Of a stretch of DNA of 34,059 nucleotides, positions 23,534 through 32,352 are shown in pieces. The position numbers and the translations under genes are program-made. The notes beneath the pieces were generated by a model that saw nothing but the letters and a program-made list of their open reading frames with translations, was not told the DNA's origin and searched no databases. The DNA lies in contig JAFUUB010000119.1 in the NCBI GenBank assembly GCA_017483985.1, positions 1 to 34,059 on the forward strand. Reading direction: 5' to 3'. How positions within the stretch are numbered: position 1 is the stretch's first letter; each line of letters starts with the position of its first letter. This stretch comes from Bacteroidales bacterium (lineage in GTDB: Bacteria; Bacteroidota; Bacteroidia; Bacteroidales; UBA932).

Positions 23534-26500
23534 CTATTTTTCCAGTTTATCGATGTACTCCCTGACGCTGTTCGCCATCATGGCGTCCAGATCCTTGATA
23601 TAGCGTTGGAAGCCAGGCTTCTCCCGCCGGAGGGAAGGACGCATCACGATGTCCTTCTGCAGGTCTTTCCGCAGGGAGGCCTGGTTGCCACGGCCGACAC
23701 GGTACATCCGGGTCGGAGTCAGCCCCTTCATGGCAATCTTCATGGGAGTCTTCGCAACGGTCTTCGGAGCCGCCTTCGCGGTCGTGGGAGCGGACTGCCT
23801 GTCGGCTTCCACCTGCCAGCGAGCCCAATCATCGTCTCCCATGTTCTGGACCTTCACGGACGTAGCGGCGATATCTTTCACGCACTCGGCTCCGTACTTC
23901 AGCTCATGGCCCGCCTGCATGGCGAAACCGCCCTTCATGTCTTCATAGGAAGGAGCTATCAGCTTATCGTAGTCGGACATGGACTTGAACTGCGCACGGG
24001 CGAAGGAGGTGTTCAGGTCCGTCGGCTTGGTCATGGGCTGACCTGCCACCCAGACATTCTCGAACACGACCTTGTTCGCATCCTGCGGATAATACTCGCC
24101 GTATTTATCGATGACCTCGTCCAGCGGGAAGATCTGCTCGCAGAACGTCACCGTATCGGACGGGCTCATGACGAAGGAGCCGTCTTCGGGGACATAGGTG
24201 GAAACCAGTCCGTCGACCACGTCGTTGCGGATGACGGTCCAGTTGTTCTGGTCCGCAAGCGCCTCGTCCAGCAGCGGAAGCAGGTTGATGTATTTCTTGT
24301 CGCTGTCCGACTGGGACTTGCCCCATGTCTCGGACACGGACATCTCGTAGGTGATGATGAAGGTGAATCTTGCCTTTCCGGCGGCATGCCACTTGGCAGG
24401 ACCGCTGACCTCCAGGTACAGGTCGACCGCCAGCAACGTCCAGTCGACGCACTTCACGGCTACGCCGATGCCCACGTCGAACATGAACCTGAACGGACTG
24501 AACTGGAAGAGCGTGTTGAAGAAGAGATAGCCGCTGACGTGGAAAATGTCCCAGCCGATCATCAGGCTGGCGTTCGCACCGAACTGGAAGGTATTGGACG
24601 TGATGGCCAGATAGGCATCCAGGCTGATTTCCACGCAGCCTTCCCGGAGTTTGAAACCGATCCGCTGCATATCCGGGACATTGAAGCCCGGTTCCGGCGT
24701 ATAGCTCGGATGGAAGCCGCCCGCGGAGAACAGGAAGCCCTTCGTATCCCCTCCCCAATAGATCCGCAGCGCGATGCTGCCATGGAGTTCGATGCCGACC
24801 AGTTTCGTGTCATAGAGCGCCGCATCGAAGGAGAAACCCTTGCGGACATCCAGCGAAGCCAGGAAGTCGGCGTTCATCGATATCAGTTTCTCCGCCGCGT
24901 CCACCATCTTCAGGTGGATACCGCCGGCCATGATGATGATCACGTCAGGGACCTGGATGAAGAGTCCGCAGGAGATTTCCAGGATCTCCGCCCAGGTAAG
25001 CTTGGCCATGAGGCCGAAGAAGAAGTAGTCCTCCGCGACCGGATAGTAGGTGGCCATGTTCGCCATGATCGTGGACAGGTTCTCCTTCAGGTCCTGGGCG
25101 AACATGACAGACTCGAGGGAGCCATCATAGACGGCCCCGCGCAGGGCATCCTCGTCGACCCGCCGGTTCAGGCCGAGCGCGGCGCCCACGGCGGTCAGGC
25201 TGAAGCCCATGCCCAGCTGGAAGCCCGGATTGAACGTAGCGGTGATCGCTCCCATGAAGGAGAAGCCCTTGCTGCCGTCCGGCATCTTGGTGTTCAGGAT
25301 GAAGATGGCGCTTACGCCCACCAGTTCCAGGATCATCAGTTCGAATCCGCCGAGGAACTCGCCCTTGTCCAGGTCCCAGTGCACGAATCCCGCACCCGTG
25401 ATGATATCCTCGATGTCGATGGCGATGCCGATGCCGTCCGGGAACTTGAAGGTCGGGCTGAAATCCCAGTCTCCGAAATGGAAGTCCGGCGTCATGAAAT
25501 TGAAGTCGAATCCGAATCCCAGATCCGAGAGCGTGAAACTCATGACGCTGAAATCAGCCGTGAAGTTCAGGTCGATCCCGAACTCGAAACTACCGAACGA
25601 CAGGCCGTTCCCGCTTCCCAGCACCAACGCCAGATTGTCCAGTTTGATGGCCTCCAGGTCGATGGTCGGCTTGAGCGGGATCCGGATGTGGTATTCGCCG
25701 CCGAACGTGAGACCCTTCTTGATCTTCTCGTTCTCCAGCGTCCACTCCTTGAGGGCATAGCCCAGCGTGAGGGAATCGAGGCCGAACTCGATGTCGCCTT
25801 TCAGGATTTTCTCGAAGAAGGCGTTCGCCTGGTTGAGCCGGACGATGAAGTTCAGGTCCTTGAGCCGGCCCAGATAGGCGACGTTGAAGCCCTGTTCGCC
25901 CTGGTAGCCCACATAGACGGTCTGCGGGTAATCCTTCATCGTAATGGTCAGGATACCAGGATCTTCGGGATCTCCATACAGGTACAGTATCTCCGGTTCC
26001 TTCCCCTTCTGTCCGCGGCCGAACTGCAAGGTCAGGCCGGCCGCGACGGACTTCTCGCTCGCGAGCAGGTCGACCTTCGGGAAATCGAAGCCTTCCGGCT
26101 TGGAGAAGAAGAATCCGGTCTTGTCCGCCACCGTCTTGTCGTTCTTCGATGTGCCCTTGTTCAGGGACCCGCCGGCATCGACCGTCAGTTTATGGCTGTC
26201 GCCGAGGTTGAACTCGTCCTTGTATTTCGCCTGGATGACCGGCAGGACATAGATGCCGGGCACCGCCTCTTCCTCTCCGTCGAACTTCCGCTCGCCGACG
26301 AAGGCGACCATGTCGAAGGAGAAGTTCTCCTTATATTTATATACGTTGACGGCGAAGAACTTGCCGCCCATGTCGAGCTGGTACTCAGGCAGCTTGACAG
26401 AATCCAGCAGTCCTTCCAGACTCGGCAGGTCGACCAGGTCCTTGACGGCGTCCTTGATCGGTTCCGGGATCGTCTGGTAGATCCGGACGGCGAAATGCAG

Positions 26501-29098
26501 GGCATCCGCCCAGCAGGACACCTTCTTTCCGTCATCCACCAGATCCGTGATCTCCGTGGCCAGCTGTGCCGCGGCGGCGGAATACTTCACCACCTTCCGG
26601 ACATCCTCGTCGCTGACCATTTCCTTGATCTTCTTGCTGACCGCGTCGATGATCTGCTTCAGGATCTCCCGCAGGATGGACTTGACCTTCTTTTCGATCA
26701 TCATCAGCAGCGGACGGACGACCTCCTTGTAGACGGTACGCTTCAGTTCCGCCCAATAGGCCGTGATGACGTCATCCGCGAAGGCCTTGACCTTCTCCAG
26801 ATAGGCCTCCGCCCCGTCCGCCAGGGCTCCGGCCTGCTTGTAGATCTCGCCTCCGGCTGCGTCGGCCGCGCCGATCAACTGCGCCATCGCCGTTTCCGTC
26901 ACGGACTTGAACCGCGTGTAGTATCCTTCGAATTCGTAAGGGACCATCGCCTTGACATGGTCCGCGACAATCGTCATGTAGGCGGAGAAATCCACCGCGG
27001 AGAACGGATTGTCCAGACTCTTGCCCGCGAGCAGGTTATCCACCTGCGACTTTCCGAAGTTCTCCCAGGCCTTCTGGCTGCCGGGAACATTCTTCGTCTG
27101 GTTGTTGAACTCGTCTTCGAGGGCTTTCGCCATGGCGCTGAACCGCTTCTCCCAGGTGTCCGGATTGAACGTATCCGAGACAAATTTCTCGAGCTCGCCG
27201 AACAGTTTCTTGTACTCGGAGATGAACGTCAGCTGGGCGGCGCCGGACTTGGCTTTCCCGTATTCGGCGTCGAAGGCCTTCTGCCACATTTCGGGTTCGA
27301 CCTCCTTGAATATCTCATGCTGCTTCGCCTTGTCCTGCACGACCTTGACGAGCGGCGCGATCAGGATCTTCTGCAGGTATTCGGCCAGTTCCGGATTCAT
27401 TTCCTTCCGGAAGGAGCGGTAGACCGCATCCAGTTCCTTCAGCACAGCCTTCCCGTCTTTCTCGGCCGCATCGATGATGGACCGGGCTTCGGAAAGGATC
27501 TCGTTCTTCAGCCGTTCCAGTTCCTTACCCTTCTCCTTCAGTTCCTTCTGGATGCCTTTCTTGAAGTCCTCGGCGACCTGCACGAGGGCTTTCTTGACAT
27601 CTTCCAGGAAGGTGATGAAATCCTGGATGACCTGCCTGATGTCCTTGACGGCTTCGTTGCCGGCTTTTTCCAGTTCCCGCTTGAGGCGGGCGATCAGTTC
27701 ATTGATGATCGCCGTGACGGAACTGAAATCCGGGACGTCGGGATTGAACGCCTGGACGAGGGTGTATATCTTGCTGACCAGGGCGGCGGCATCGTCATAG
27801 TCGTCGACCGGGAACTGCTCTTTGACATAGGCTTCCGGATCCGTGAACATCTGGGCGATCTTGGACCAGCGGAGAACATAGATTTCCACCGTAGGGCAGG
27901 CGCCCTTGACCTGTGCGACAGCCGACTTGATCGCGGCGTTGACGTCCGCCACGGCGCTGTCGACATTGTCCTGATAGGCCTTCGCCAGTTCCTTGCTGAC
28001 TTCCTCCAGCGACGGAGTCGGGACGCTCCCCGGATTCGGGATGAATTTCGCGACCTCGATGGTCTGCGTCTGGATCAGGCCCAGGAAATCCAGGACCTTG
28101 TAGATCTTGTCCAGGATGTCCCCCACCTTGCCGAATTCGCCCAGGGCCTCGCGCATCAGCCGGTCCAGTTCGCGGCGGAGCTGGTTGTAACGTGCCAGCA
28201 GTTCGTCCCGGGCGGCCGTCGCCGCATTCAGGAGCTGCTTCTCCAGTTCATCCAGTTCCTTCCGGATCTTCTCGATCTCCTGCGCAATCTGGGCGCGGAC
28301 CTCTTCCTTCACCTGCTTGATCAGGGCCTCGACCTTCTCCTTCTGACGGGCCAGTTCCCGCAGTTCCTCATCGAAGACGGTCTTGGCATTGCGGAGCAGC
28401 ACGACCAGGATATGGTCGAAGATCCGTTCCGCGAACTCCTTGTTGAGATAGGTGTCCGCCATGTAGTCGCCGAACGCCGGATACTCCTCGCCGAGTGCCT
28501 CCCACTCCATGTCGCGGAACTTCCCGATCAGTTTGAACAGGTTGTTGATCAGCTTAAAGAGCGGCTCCAGCTTGCCGAGGATACCGATGTCGCCGAACGA
28601 AAGCGATGCGGAGAAACCGCCCTTTGAATAGGAGAAGACATGATCGTCCCCGCCGGAGACATAGAACAGTTCCCCGACCGACAGTTTCGCATTTTTCCCG
28701 TCTCCCGCGGCCTGGACCTTGACATCCTCCCAGTCAATGCCCTCGTCGGCGAGCTCCTCCAACGCATCCCCGATCGCATCAACCGTCGAGAAGACGGATG
28801 CGATCAGGTCGTAGAGTTCCTGATTCTTTTCGAAGTTGGACAAGTCGTAGCCCAGCCGCTCGAAGACATGCTCGATAAACTTCTGCAGCGCGGATTCCTT
28901 GTGGTTTTTGTCCGGAATGAGATAATTCCTCACGTCGTCCACCGTCTTGAGTTTGTCCAGCTCATCGGTGGCGGTCGCGAAATACGACGGCATGTCTCCG
29001 AGGAAATCCTCGAGGAGCGCGTCTTTGGTCATGGTAAGGAGGGTGCCCAGTTTAAGGAAAAACTGGTCCAGAACGGAGGAGGCAGGATCGGCTGACAT
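23534..29098 (-). CDS. 1854-residue DUF6603-type giant protein
   Basis: This is the first gene of the operon and has no signal peptide. Residues 1-900 are mostly helical, with strong heptad-like coiled coils near 251-316 (QKEKVEALIKQVKEEVRAQ, then KIRKELDELEKQLLNAAT) and 513-566 (KELKEKGKELERLKNEI), and a lysine-rich amphipathic block near 800-840. From about 905 the protein is beta-rich, with many alternating aromatic/hydrophobic strands (FGFDFNFMTPDFHFGDWDFS, about 1192). The DUF6603-like core follows: FSLTAVGAALGLNRRVDEDA (about 1300), LFIQVPDVIIIMAGGIHLKM, SAGGFHPSYTPEPGFNVPDM, AYLAITSNTFQFGANASLMI and VSGPAKWHAAGKARF (about 1571). A basic Ala/Lys/Pro linker and helical tail end it. DUF6603 has no known function. 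The strand pattern could build an extended hydrophobic beta-surface, but that is inference. Confidence 0.85.
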   Translation of the reverse strand: MSADPASSVLDQFFLKLGTLLTMTKDALLEDFLGDMPSYFATATDELDKLKTVDDVRNYLIPDKNHKESALQKFIEHVFERLGYDLSNFEKNQELYDLIASVFSTVDAIGDALEELADEGIDWEDVKVQAAGDGKNAKLSVGELFYVSGGDDHVFSYSKGGFSASLSFGDIGILGKLEPLFKLINNLFKLIGKFRDMEWEALGEEYPAFGDYMADTYLNKEFAERIFDHILVVLLRNAKTVFDEELRELARQKEKVEALIKQVKEEVRAQIAQEIEKIRKELDELEKQLLNAATAARDELLARYNQLRRELDRLMREALGEFGKVGDILDKIYKVLDFLGLIQTQTIEVAKFIPNPGSVPTPSLEEVSKELAKAYQDNVDSAVADVNAAIKSAVAQVKGACPTVEIYVLRWSKIAQMFTDPEAYVKEQFPVDDYDDAAALVSKIYTLVQAFNPDVPDFSSVTAIINELIARLKRELEKAGNEAVKDIRQVIQDFITFLEDVKKALVQVAEDFKKGIQKELKEKGKELERLKNEILSEARSIIDAAEKDGKAVLKELDAVYRSFRKEMNPELAEYLQKILIAPLVKVVQDKAKQHEIFKEVEPEMWQKAFDAEYGKAKSGAAQLTFISEYKKLFGELEKFVSDTFNPDTWEKRFSAMAKALEDEFNNQTKNVPGSQKAWENFGKSQVDNLLAGKSLDNPFSAVDFSAYMTIVADHVKAMVPYEFEGYYTRFKSVTETAMAQLIGAADAAGGEIYKQAGALADGAEAYLEKVKAFADDVITAYWAELKRTVYKEVVRPLLMMIEKKVKSILREILKQIIDAVSKKIKEMVSDEDVRKVVKYSAAAAQLATEITDLVDDGKKVSCWADALHFAVRIYQTIPEPIKDAVKDLVDLPSLEGLLDSVKLPEYQLDMGGKFFAVNVYKYKENFSFDMVAFVGERKFDGEEEAVPGIYVLPVIQAKYKDEFNLGDSHKLTVDAGGSLNKGTSKNDKTVADKTGFFFSKPEGFDFPKVDLLASEKSVAAGLTLQFGRGQKGKEPEILYLYGDPEDPGILTITMKDYPQTVYVGYQGEQGFNVAYLGRLKDLNFIVRLNQANAFFEKILKGDIEFGLDSLTLGYALKEWTLENEKIKKGLTFGGEYHIRIPLKPTIDLEAIKLDNLALVLGSGNGLSFGSFEFGIDLNFTADFSVMSFTLSDLGFGFDFNFMTPDFHFGDWDFSPTFKFPDGIGIAIDIEDIITGAGFVHWDLDKGEFLGGFELMILELVGVSAIFILNTKMPDGSKGFSFMGAITATFNPGFQLGMGFSLTAVGAALGLNRRVDEDALRGAVYDGSLESVMFAQDLKENLSTIMANMATYYPVAEDYFFFGLMAKLTWAEILEISCGLFIQVPDVIIIMAGGIHLKMVDAAEKLISMNADFLASLDVRKGFSFDAALYDTKLVGIELHGSIALRIYWGGDTKGFLFSAGGFHPSYTPEPGFNVPDMQRIGFKLREGCVEISLDAYLAITSNTFQFGANASLMIGWDIFHVSGYLFFNTLFQFSPFRFMFDVGIGVAVKCVDWTLLAVDLYLEVSGPAKWHAAGKARFTFIITYEMSVSETWGKSQSDSDKKYINLLPLLDEALADQNNWTVIRNDVVDGLVSTYVPEDGSFVMSPSDTVTFCEQIFPLDEVIDKYGEYYPQDANKVVFENVWVAGQPMTKPTDLNTSFARAQFKSMSDYDKLIAPSYEDMKGGFAMQAGHELKYGAECVKDIAATSVKVQNMGDDDWARWQVEADRQSAPTTAKAAPKTVAKTPMKIAMKGLTPTRMYRVGRGNQASLRKDLQKDIVMRPSLRREKPGFQRYIKDLDAMMANSVREYIDKLEK

Positions 29099-29169
29099 AA
29101 CCTAGGGGATTTAGGGGTTCACGATCTGGCTTTTCTCTCGCCGCAAAACGCTCGCTACTGCGCCGTATG

Positions 29170-29200
29170 CAATTATAAGAAATAAAAATACAAAAAACAA
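29170..29200 (-). promoter_or_regulatory. Promoter of the giant-protein operon
   Basis: On the reverse strand TTG (29200-29198) is followed after 20 bases by TATAATTG (29177-29170), one mismatch from TAnnTTTG. The same bases also read TTGTTT-17-TATAAT. The predicted start lies about 65 bases before the DUF6603 ATG. The -33 element lies within the stem and T run of the rhaD terminator. Confidence 0.5.
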
Positions 29201-29226
29201 CCACCTTCCAAGGAAAGATGGTTGTT
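29192..29226 (-). terminator. Rho-independent terminator of the rhamnose operon
   Basis: On the reverse strand AACAACCA (29226-29219) pairs with TGGTTGTT (29203-29196), with inner pairs TTTCC/GGAAG-like closing the stem. The T run lies at 29197-29192. It stands about 47 bases after the rhaD stop and separates that operon from the giant-protein operon. Confidence 0.8.
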
Positions 29227-29272
29227 AAATGAATTTATGTACTTACATTTTTTACGTACGTAGCAAAGGCGT

Positions 29273-30082
29273 CTACTTAGGCAATCCGAAAACGGCGGAC
29301 AATTCGGCCATCTGGCCATCGGTCATGCCCTCCGGCTCAAAGCCCATGTTCTTGCCGGCCATGTAGATCTGGGCCGCCTTATTCAGCACATCGACCTGGT
29401 CGAAAGCGTCCATGATGTCCCTATCGACCGCAAAAACACCGTGTTTCTCCCACATAACCACGTCATAATCATCCGAAATGGCCTGAATCGTCGCATCGGC
29501 CAGCTCCACGCTGGACGGCAGCATGTACGGAACGATTCCCAGTCCCCGCGGACAAAAGGCCTTCGTCTCCGGAATCATGGACCAGAGCAGCCGGGTCGCA
29601 ACGTCCTTTTCCAGGAACTTCCGGGCGTGCGTCATGGCCACCAATTCGATCGGATGGGTGTGCAGGGAAGCCCTGTAGGGGTAATTATTCGTAAGTAAAT
29701 AATTATGCACCGCCAAATGAGACGGCAATTCCGACGTCGGGGCCACCGGAAGGTCCGCCACGATCTCGTAGGAGGCACAGTCGTCCAGGATCCGGATGAT
29801 GGATCCGTTGGCCATCGGGTCGCGGGCGAGGTCCCGCATCCGCTTCTGCGTGCCTTTGCAGTAAAACCAGCAACCCTTCAGCGCAGGGAGCGTAGTTCCG
29901 ATGGGACGGGGTGCGCTGATGGCAGGAAGCGCCCGCATGGCCTCGTCGGCATATTCGGTGACATTGATGGTAATGTTGCCGCCGTTGCGTTCGGCCCACC
30001 CCTTCTGCCAGAGGTAACCGGCCACCTCGGCGACCTTGTCGATTTCGGCCTTCAAGGCCGGATATTTATCCAAAATACTCAT
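29273..30082 (-). CDS. rhaD: L-rhamnulose-1-phosphate aldolase
   Basis: This is a 269-residue class II (zinc) aldolase that splits L-rhamnulose 1-phosphate into dihydroxyacetone phosphate and L-lactaldehyde, the last step of the pathway in the cytoplasm. The length matches the usual 270-275. Motifs: WAERNGGNITINVTEY (the GGN loop and active-site region), LHTHPIELVAMTHA with two zinc-ligand histidines, and VVMWEKHGVFAVDRD with the third. The ATG at 30082 was chosen because MSILDKYPALKAEIDKVAEV is the family N-terminus and it overlaps the rhaT stop by four bases (ATGA). A longer frame to 30307 is only an extension into rhaT. It is the last gene of the operon, with a strong terminator downstream. 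Confidence 0.93.
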   Translation of the reverse strand: MSILDKYPALKAEIDKVAEVAGYLWQKGWAERNGGNITINVTEYADEAMRALPAISAPRPIGTTLPALKGCWFYCKGTQKRMRDLARDPMANGSIIRILDDCASYEIVADLPVAPTSELPSHLAVHNYLLTNNYPYRASLHTHPIELVAMTHARKFLEKDVATRLLWSMIPETKAFCPRGLGIVPYMLPSSVELADATIQAISDDYDVVMWEKHGVFAVDRDIMDAFDQVDVLNKAAQIYMAGKNMGFEPEGMTDGQMAELSAVFGLPK

Positions 30083-31083
30083 ATCAATTGCGGAAGGAAA
30101 GAGGAAACGATCAGGACGAGCAGGCCCGCCACCAGGATGGCGATGGTCTTCTTCGAGCAGCCCTTCCATTCTTTCAGGATGATGCCCCAGACATTGCTGA
30201 AAGTCACGTTGAGAGACTGGAGGATGCACCAGGAGAAGGCCAGCAGCACGGCGGAACCGGTCAGGAAGCCCTTGCCGAGGGCCAGGCCGAAGAACTGGCT
30301 GTACCACAGCAGAACGGCCAGGCAGCAGAAGAGCAGATTGTTGACATACAAGTCTTTGCGCTTATAGTCGCCCCAGGTTTTGTTGCGGCTGTTCTGGTAG
30401 AAACAGTAGCAGGCGTTGGTCAGGAAACCGCCCAGGGTCACCAGGAACGTCGCCGGAAGGGTCTTGAAGATCTCCGGGGTCGAAGCCCAGGAAAGCGGCT
30501 CCCCGAAGCCCAGGCCGATGGCGAAACAGGCGCTCATGAAACCGGCCAGCAGGGCCACCAGGATGCCTTTGCCGAAATTGAAATCCTTGACGGCGGTCTT
30601 GGCATCGTCGCCGGCCTCGGCGGCTTTCCGTGCCCCCGCCCAGCCGATGATGGCGATACCGACGAGCGTCACCACGACGCCCACGATTACGGGAGCGGTT
30701 AGGTCACCGGTCTTTCCCGTGAAGATCGGTGTCAGGAGGGTTCCCAGGCCCGCGCAGGTACCCAGGGCGATGCTCTGGCCGAGCGCGACGCCCAGATAGC
30801 GCATCGACAGGCCGAAGGTCAAGCCGCCTACGCCCCAAAGGATGCCGAAAAAGATGGTCAGCAGGCTTTCCTTCGGATGGGCCGCAAACATCCCGAAGAG
30901 GGACTCCCCTGCCGGTACGGCCAGCAGGGCGCCCAGCAGCGGGAACACGAGCCAGGCGAAGACGCCCTGGACGATCCAGTAGCTCTCCCAGCTCCAGTCA
31001 CGGATCTTGTTGATCGGCACGTAGCTGCTGGACTGGCAGAACGCGCCGACCGCGATGATCAATAGTCCGATGAAGATTTCCAT
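30079..31083 (-). CDS. rhaT: L-rhamnose/proton symporter
   Basis: This is a 334-residue inner-membrane transporter with about ten hydrophobic helices, near the usual 344 of RhaT. The N-terminus, MEIFIGLLIIAVGAFCQSSS, and the following YVPINKIRDWSWESYW are characteristic of RhaT. GILWGVGGLTFGLSMRYLG and FGLALGKGFLTGSAVLLAF are further conserved helices. It imports L-rhamnose with protons. It starts six bases after the rhaA stop and its end overlaps rhaD, so uptake, isomerisation and cleavage are made from one transcript. Confidence 0.93.
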   Translation of the reverse strand: MEIFIGLLIIAVGAFCQSSSYVPINKIRDWSWESYWIVQGVFAWLVFPLLGALLAVPAGESLFGMFAAHPKESLLTIFFGILWGVGGLTFGLSMRYLGVALGQSIALGTCAGLGTLLTPIFTGKTGDLTAPVIVGVVVTLVGIAIIGWAGARKAAEAGDDAKTAVKDFNFGKGILVALLAGFMSACFAIGLGFGEPLSWASTPEIFKTLPATFLVTLGGFLTNACYCFYQNSRNKTWGDYKRKDLYVNNLLFCCLAVLLWYSQFFGLALGKGFLTGSAVLLAFSWCILQSLNVTFSNVWGIILKEWKGCSKKTIAILVAGLLVLIVSSFLPQLI

Positions 31084-31089
31084 GACAGC

Positions 31090-32340
31090 TTATCGTTTGG
31101 AAGTGACTTCCCGTTCGTAGCGCTCGATCTCCGGAATGAAGTCCTCGCCCACCGGTACGCCGTTCTTGCAGTTGAAATAGTCGAACACGGCGCCGAACGG
31201 CAGGGTCTTGGCTTCTTCGAGGAGGGCCAGGCGCTGGAAGCCCTTACCGGCATCCTCATATTCCCGCAACTTGGCCAGCGGCTCGAGCAGGGCGCTCAGG
31301 ACGCACTTCTGGGTGGCGCGGGTGCCGATGACATAGGCGCCGATGCGGTTGATGGCGGCATCGAACTAGTCCAGGCCGATGTGGCAGCGGTCCAGGGCAT
31401 CCGCACGGACCATCTCCTTGAACAGGTCCAGGGTCTGGTCGTTCATGATGGTGACGTGGTCGGAGTCCCAGCGGACCGGGCGGCTGACATGGAGCATCAG
31501 TTCCGGGACGAAGAGCAGGAGCGAGGCGACCATGTCGGAGACGTTCTCGGTCTGCTCGTAATGGCCGGTATCGAGGGTATACATGAGCTTGCGGGTCGCG
31601 CAGTAGCCGGCGACAAAGTCATGGCTGCCAACGGTATAGCTCTCAAGGCCGATGCCGAACAGCTTGGCTTCCAGGCAGGTCTTCATCCCCGGCAGGTCCT
31701 CCTTCAGGATCTCATCGAGGGATTCAGCGAAGATCTGGCGGTAGCGCATGCGCTCGACCGTGAGGTCCTTGGAGCCGTCATGGACCCAGATGTTCATGAT
31801 GCAGGGATCGCCCTGGGCCTTGCCCATCGCATCGGCGATGCGGCGGCAGCGCTTGGTGTGTTCAATCCAGAATTCGCGGATGGCCGGATCCGGGTTGGCC
31901 AGGCTGAGGTCGCCGCTCTTGGGATGGCCGAAGGACGTCGAGTTGAAGTCCAGCTTCATGCCGTTTTCCTTCGCCCACTCGATCCAGCTCTGGAAATGCT
32001 CGGGACCGCACTGGTCGCGATCGACGAACTTCCCGCCGAAATCTCCGTAGATTTCATGCAGGTTGAGCCGCTGGGTACCGGCCAGCAAGCTCTTGGCGAA
32101 CTTGACGTCCGCACGGACCTCGTCGATGTTGCGGGCCCGGCCGGGGTAGTTGCCGGTGGTCTGGATGCCGCCGGAGAGGCCGGCCTTGCTTTCAAAGCCG
32201 ATCACGTCGTCGGTCTGCCAGCAGTGCAGGGAGATCGGCGTCTTTTCAAGGATTTCAACGGCCTTGTCGGTGTCCACGCCGATAGCGGCATACCGCTCCC
32301 GGGCGATTTCGTAAGCTTGGAGAATCTGTTTTTCGTTCAT
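31090..32340 (-). CDS. rhaA: L-rhamnose isomerase, interrupted by an in-frame amber codon
   Basis: The frame from ATG 32340 reaches TAG at 31368-31366 after 324 residues. It then continues in the same frame for another 91 codons to TAA at 31090. The whole is 417 codons including the TAA, and L-rhamnose isomerase is about 418 residues. Around the stop the reading is HIGLD-stop-FDAAINRIGAYVIGTRATQ, where the family has GLDYFDASINRI, so one base change of a Tyr codon explains it. The upstream part has the isomerase landmarks LHCWQTDDV, CLEAKLFGIGLES, LDTGHYEQTENV and SRPVRWDSDH. The downstream part has active-site region residues and the end EIERYEREVTSKR. The enzyme converts L-rhamnose to L-rhamnulose. 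A truncated product would lose the C-terminal 91 residues and probably activity. Neighbours are intact: 12 bases to rhaB, 6 to rhaT. Alternatives are sequencing error, a recent mutation, or suppression. Confidence 0.9.
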
Positions 32341-32352
32341 CGTTATGGGGTT

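Noticed and set aside
23606..28627. A 1673-codon forward frame antisense to the DUF6603 gene
   Set aside because: It is a codon-bias shadow in GC-rich DNA. The forward translation is low-complexity (Gln, Asp, Arg, Leu-rich) with no recognisable domain, while the reverse frame has clear family motifs.
12306..29098. A type VI secretion, contractile injection or Tc-toxin locus
   Set aside because: No sheath, tube, baseplate, VgrG, ClpV, Rhs or toxin-complex signature could be seen in any of the five proteins.
31059..31259. A separate small reverse-strand gene after rhaA
   Set aside because: It lies in another frame over the 3' part of rhaA; the true frame is the continuation of the isomerase beyond the amber codon.
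31366..31368. Genome-wide amber reassignment or phage-type recoding
   Set aside because: TAG ends the GH53, DUF6603 and glycosyltransferase-like genes at sensible positions, so it is used as a normal stop.
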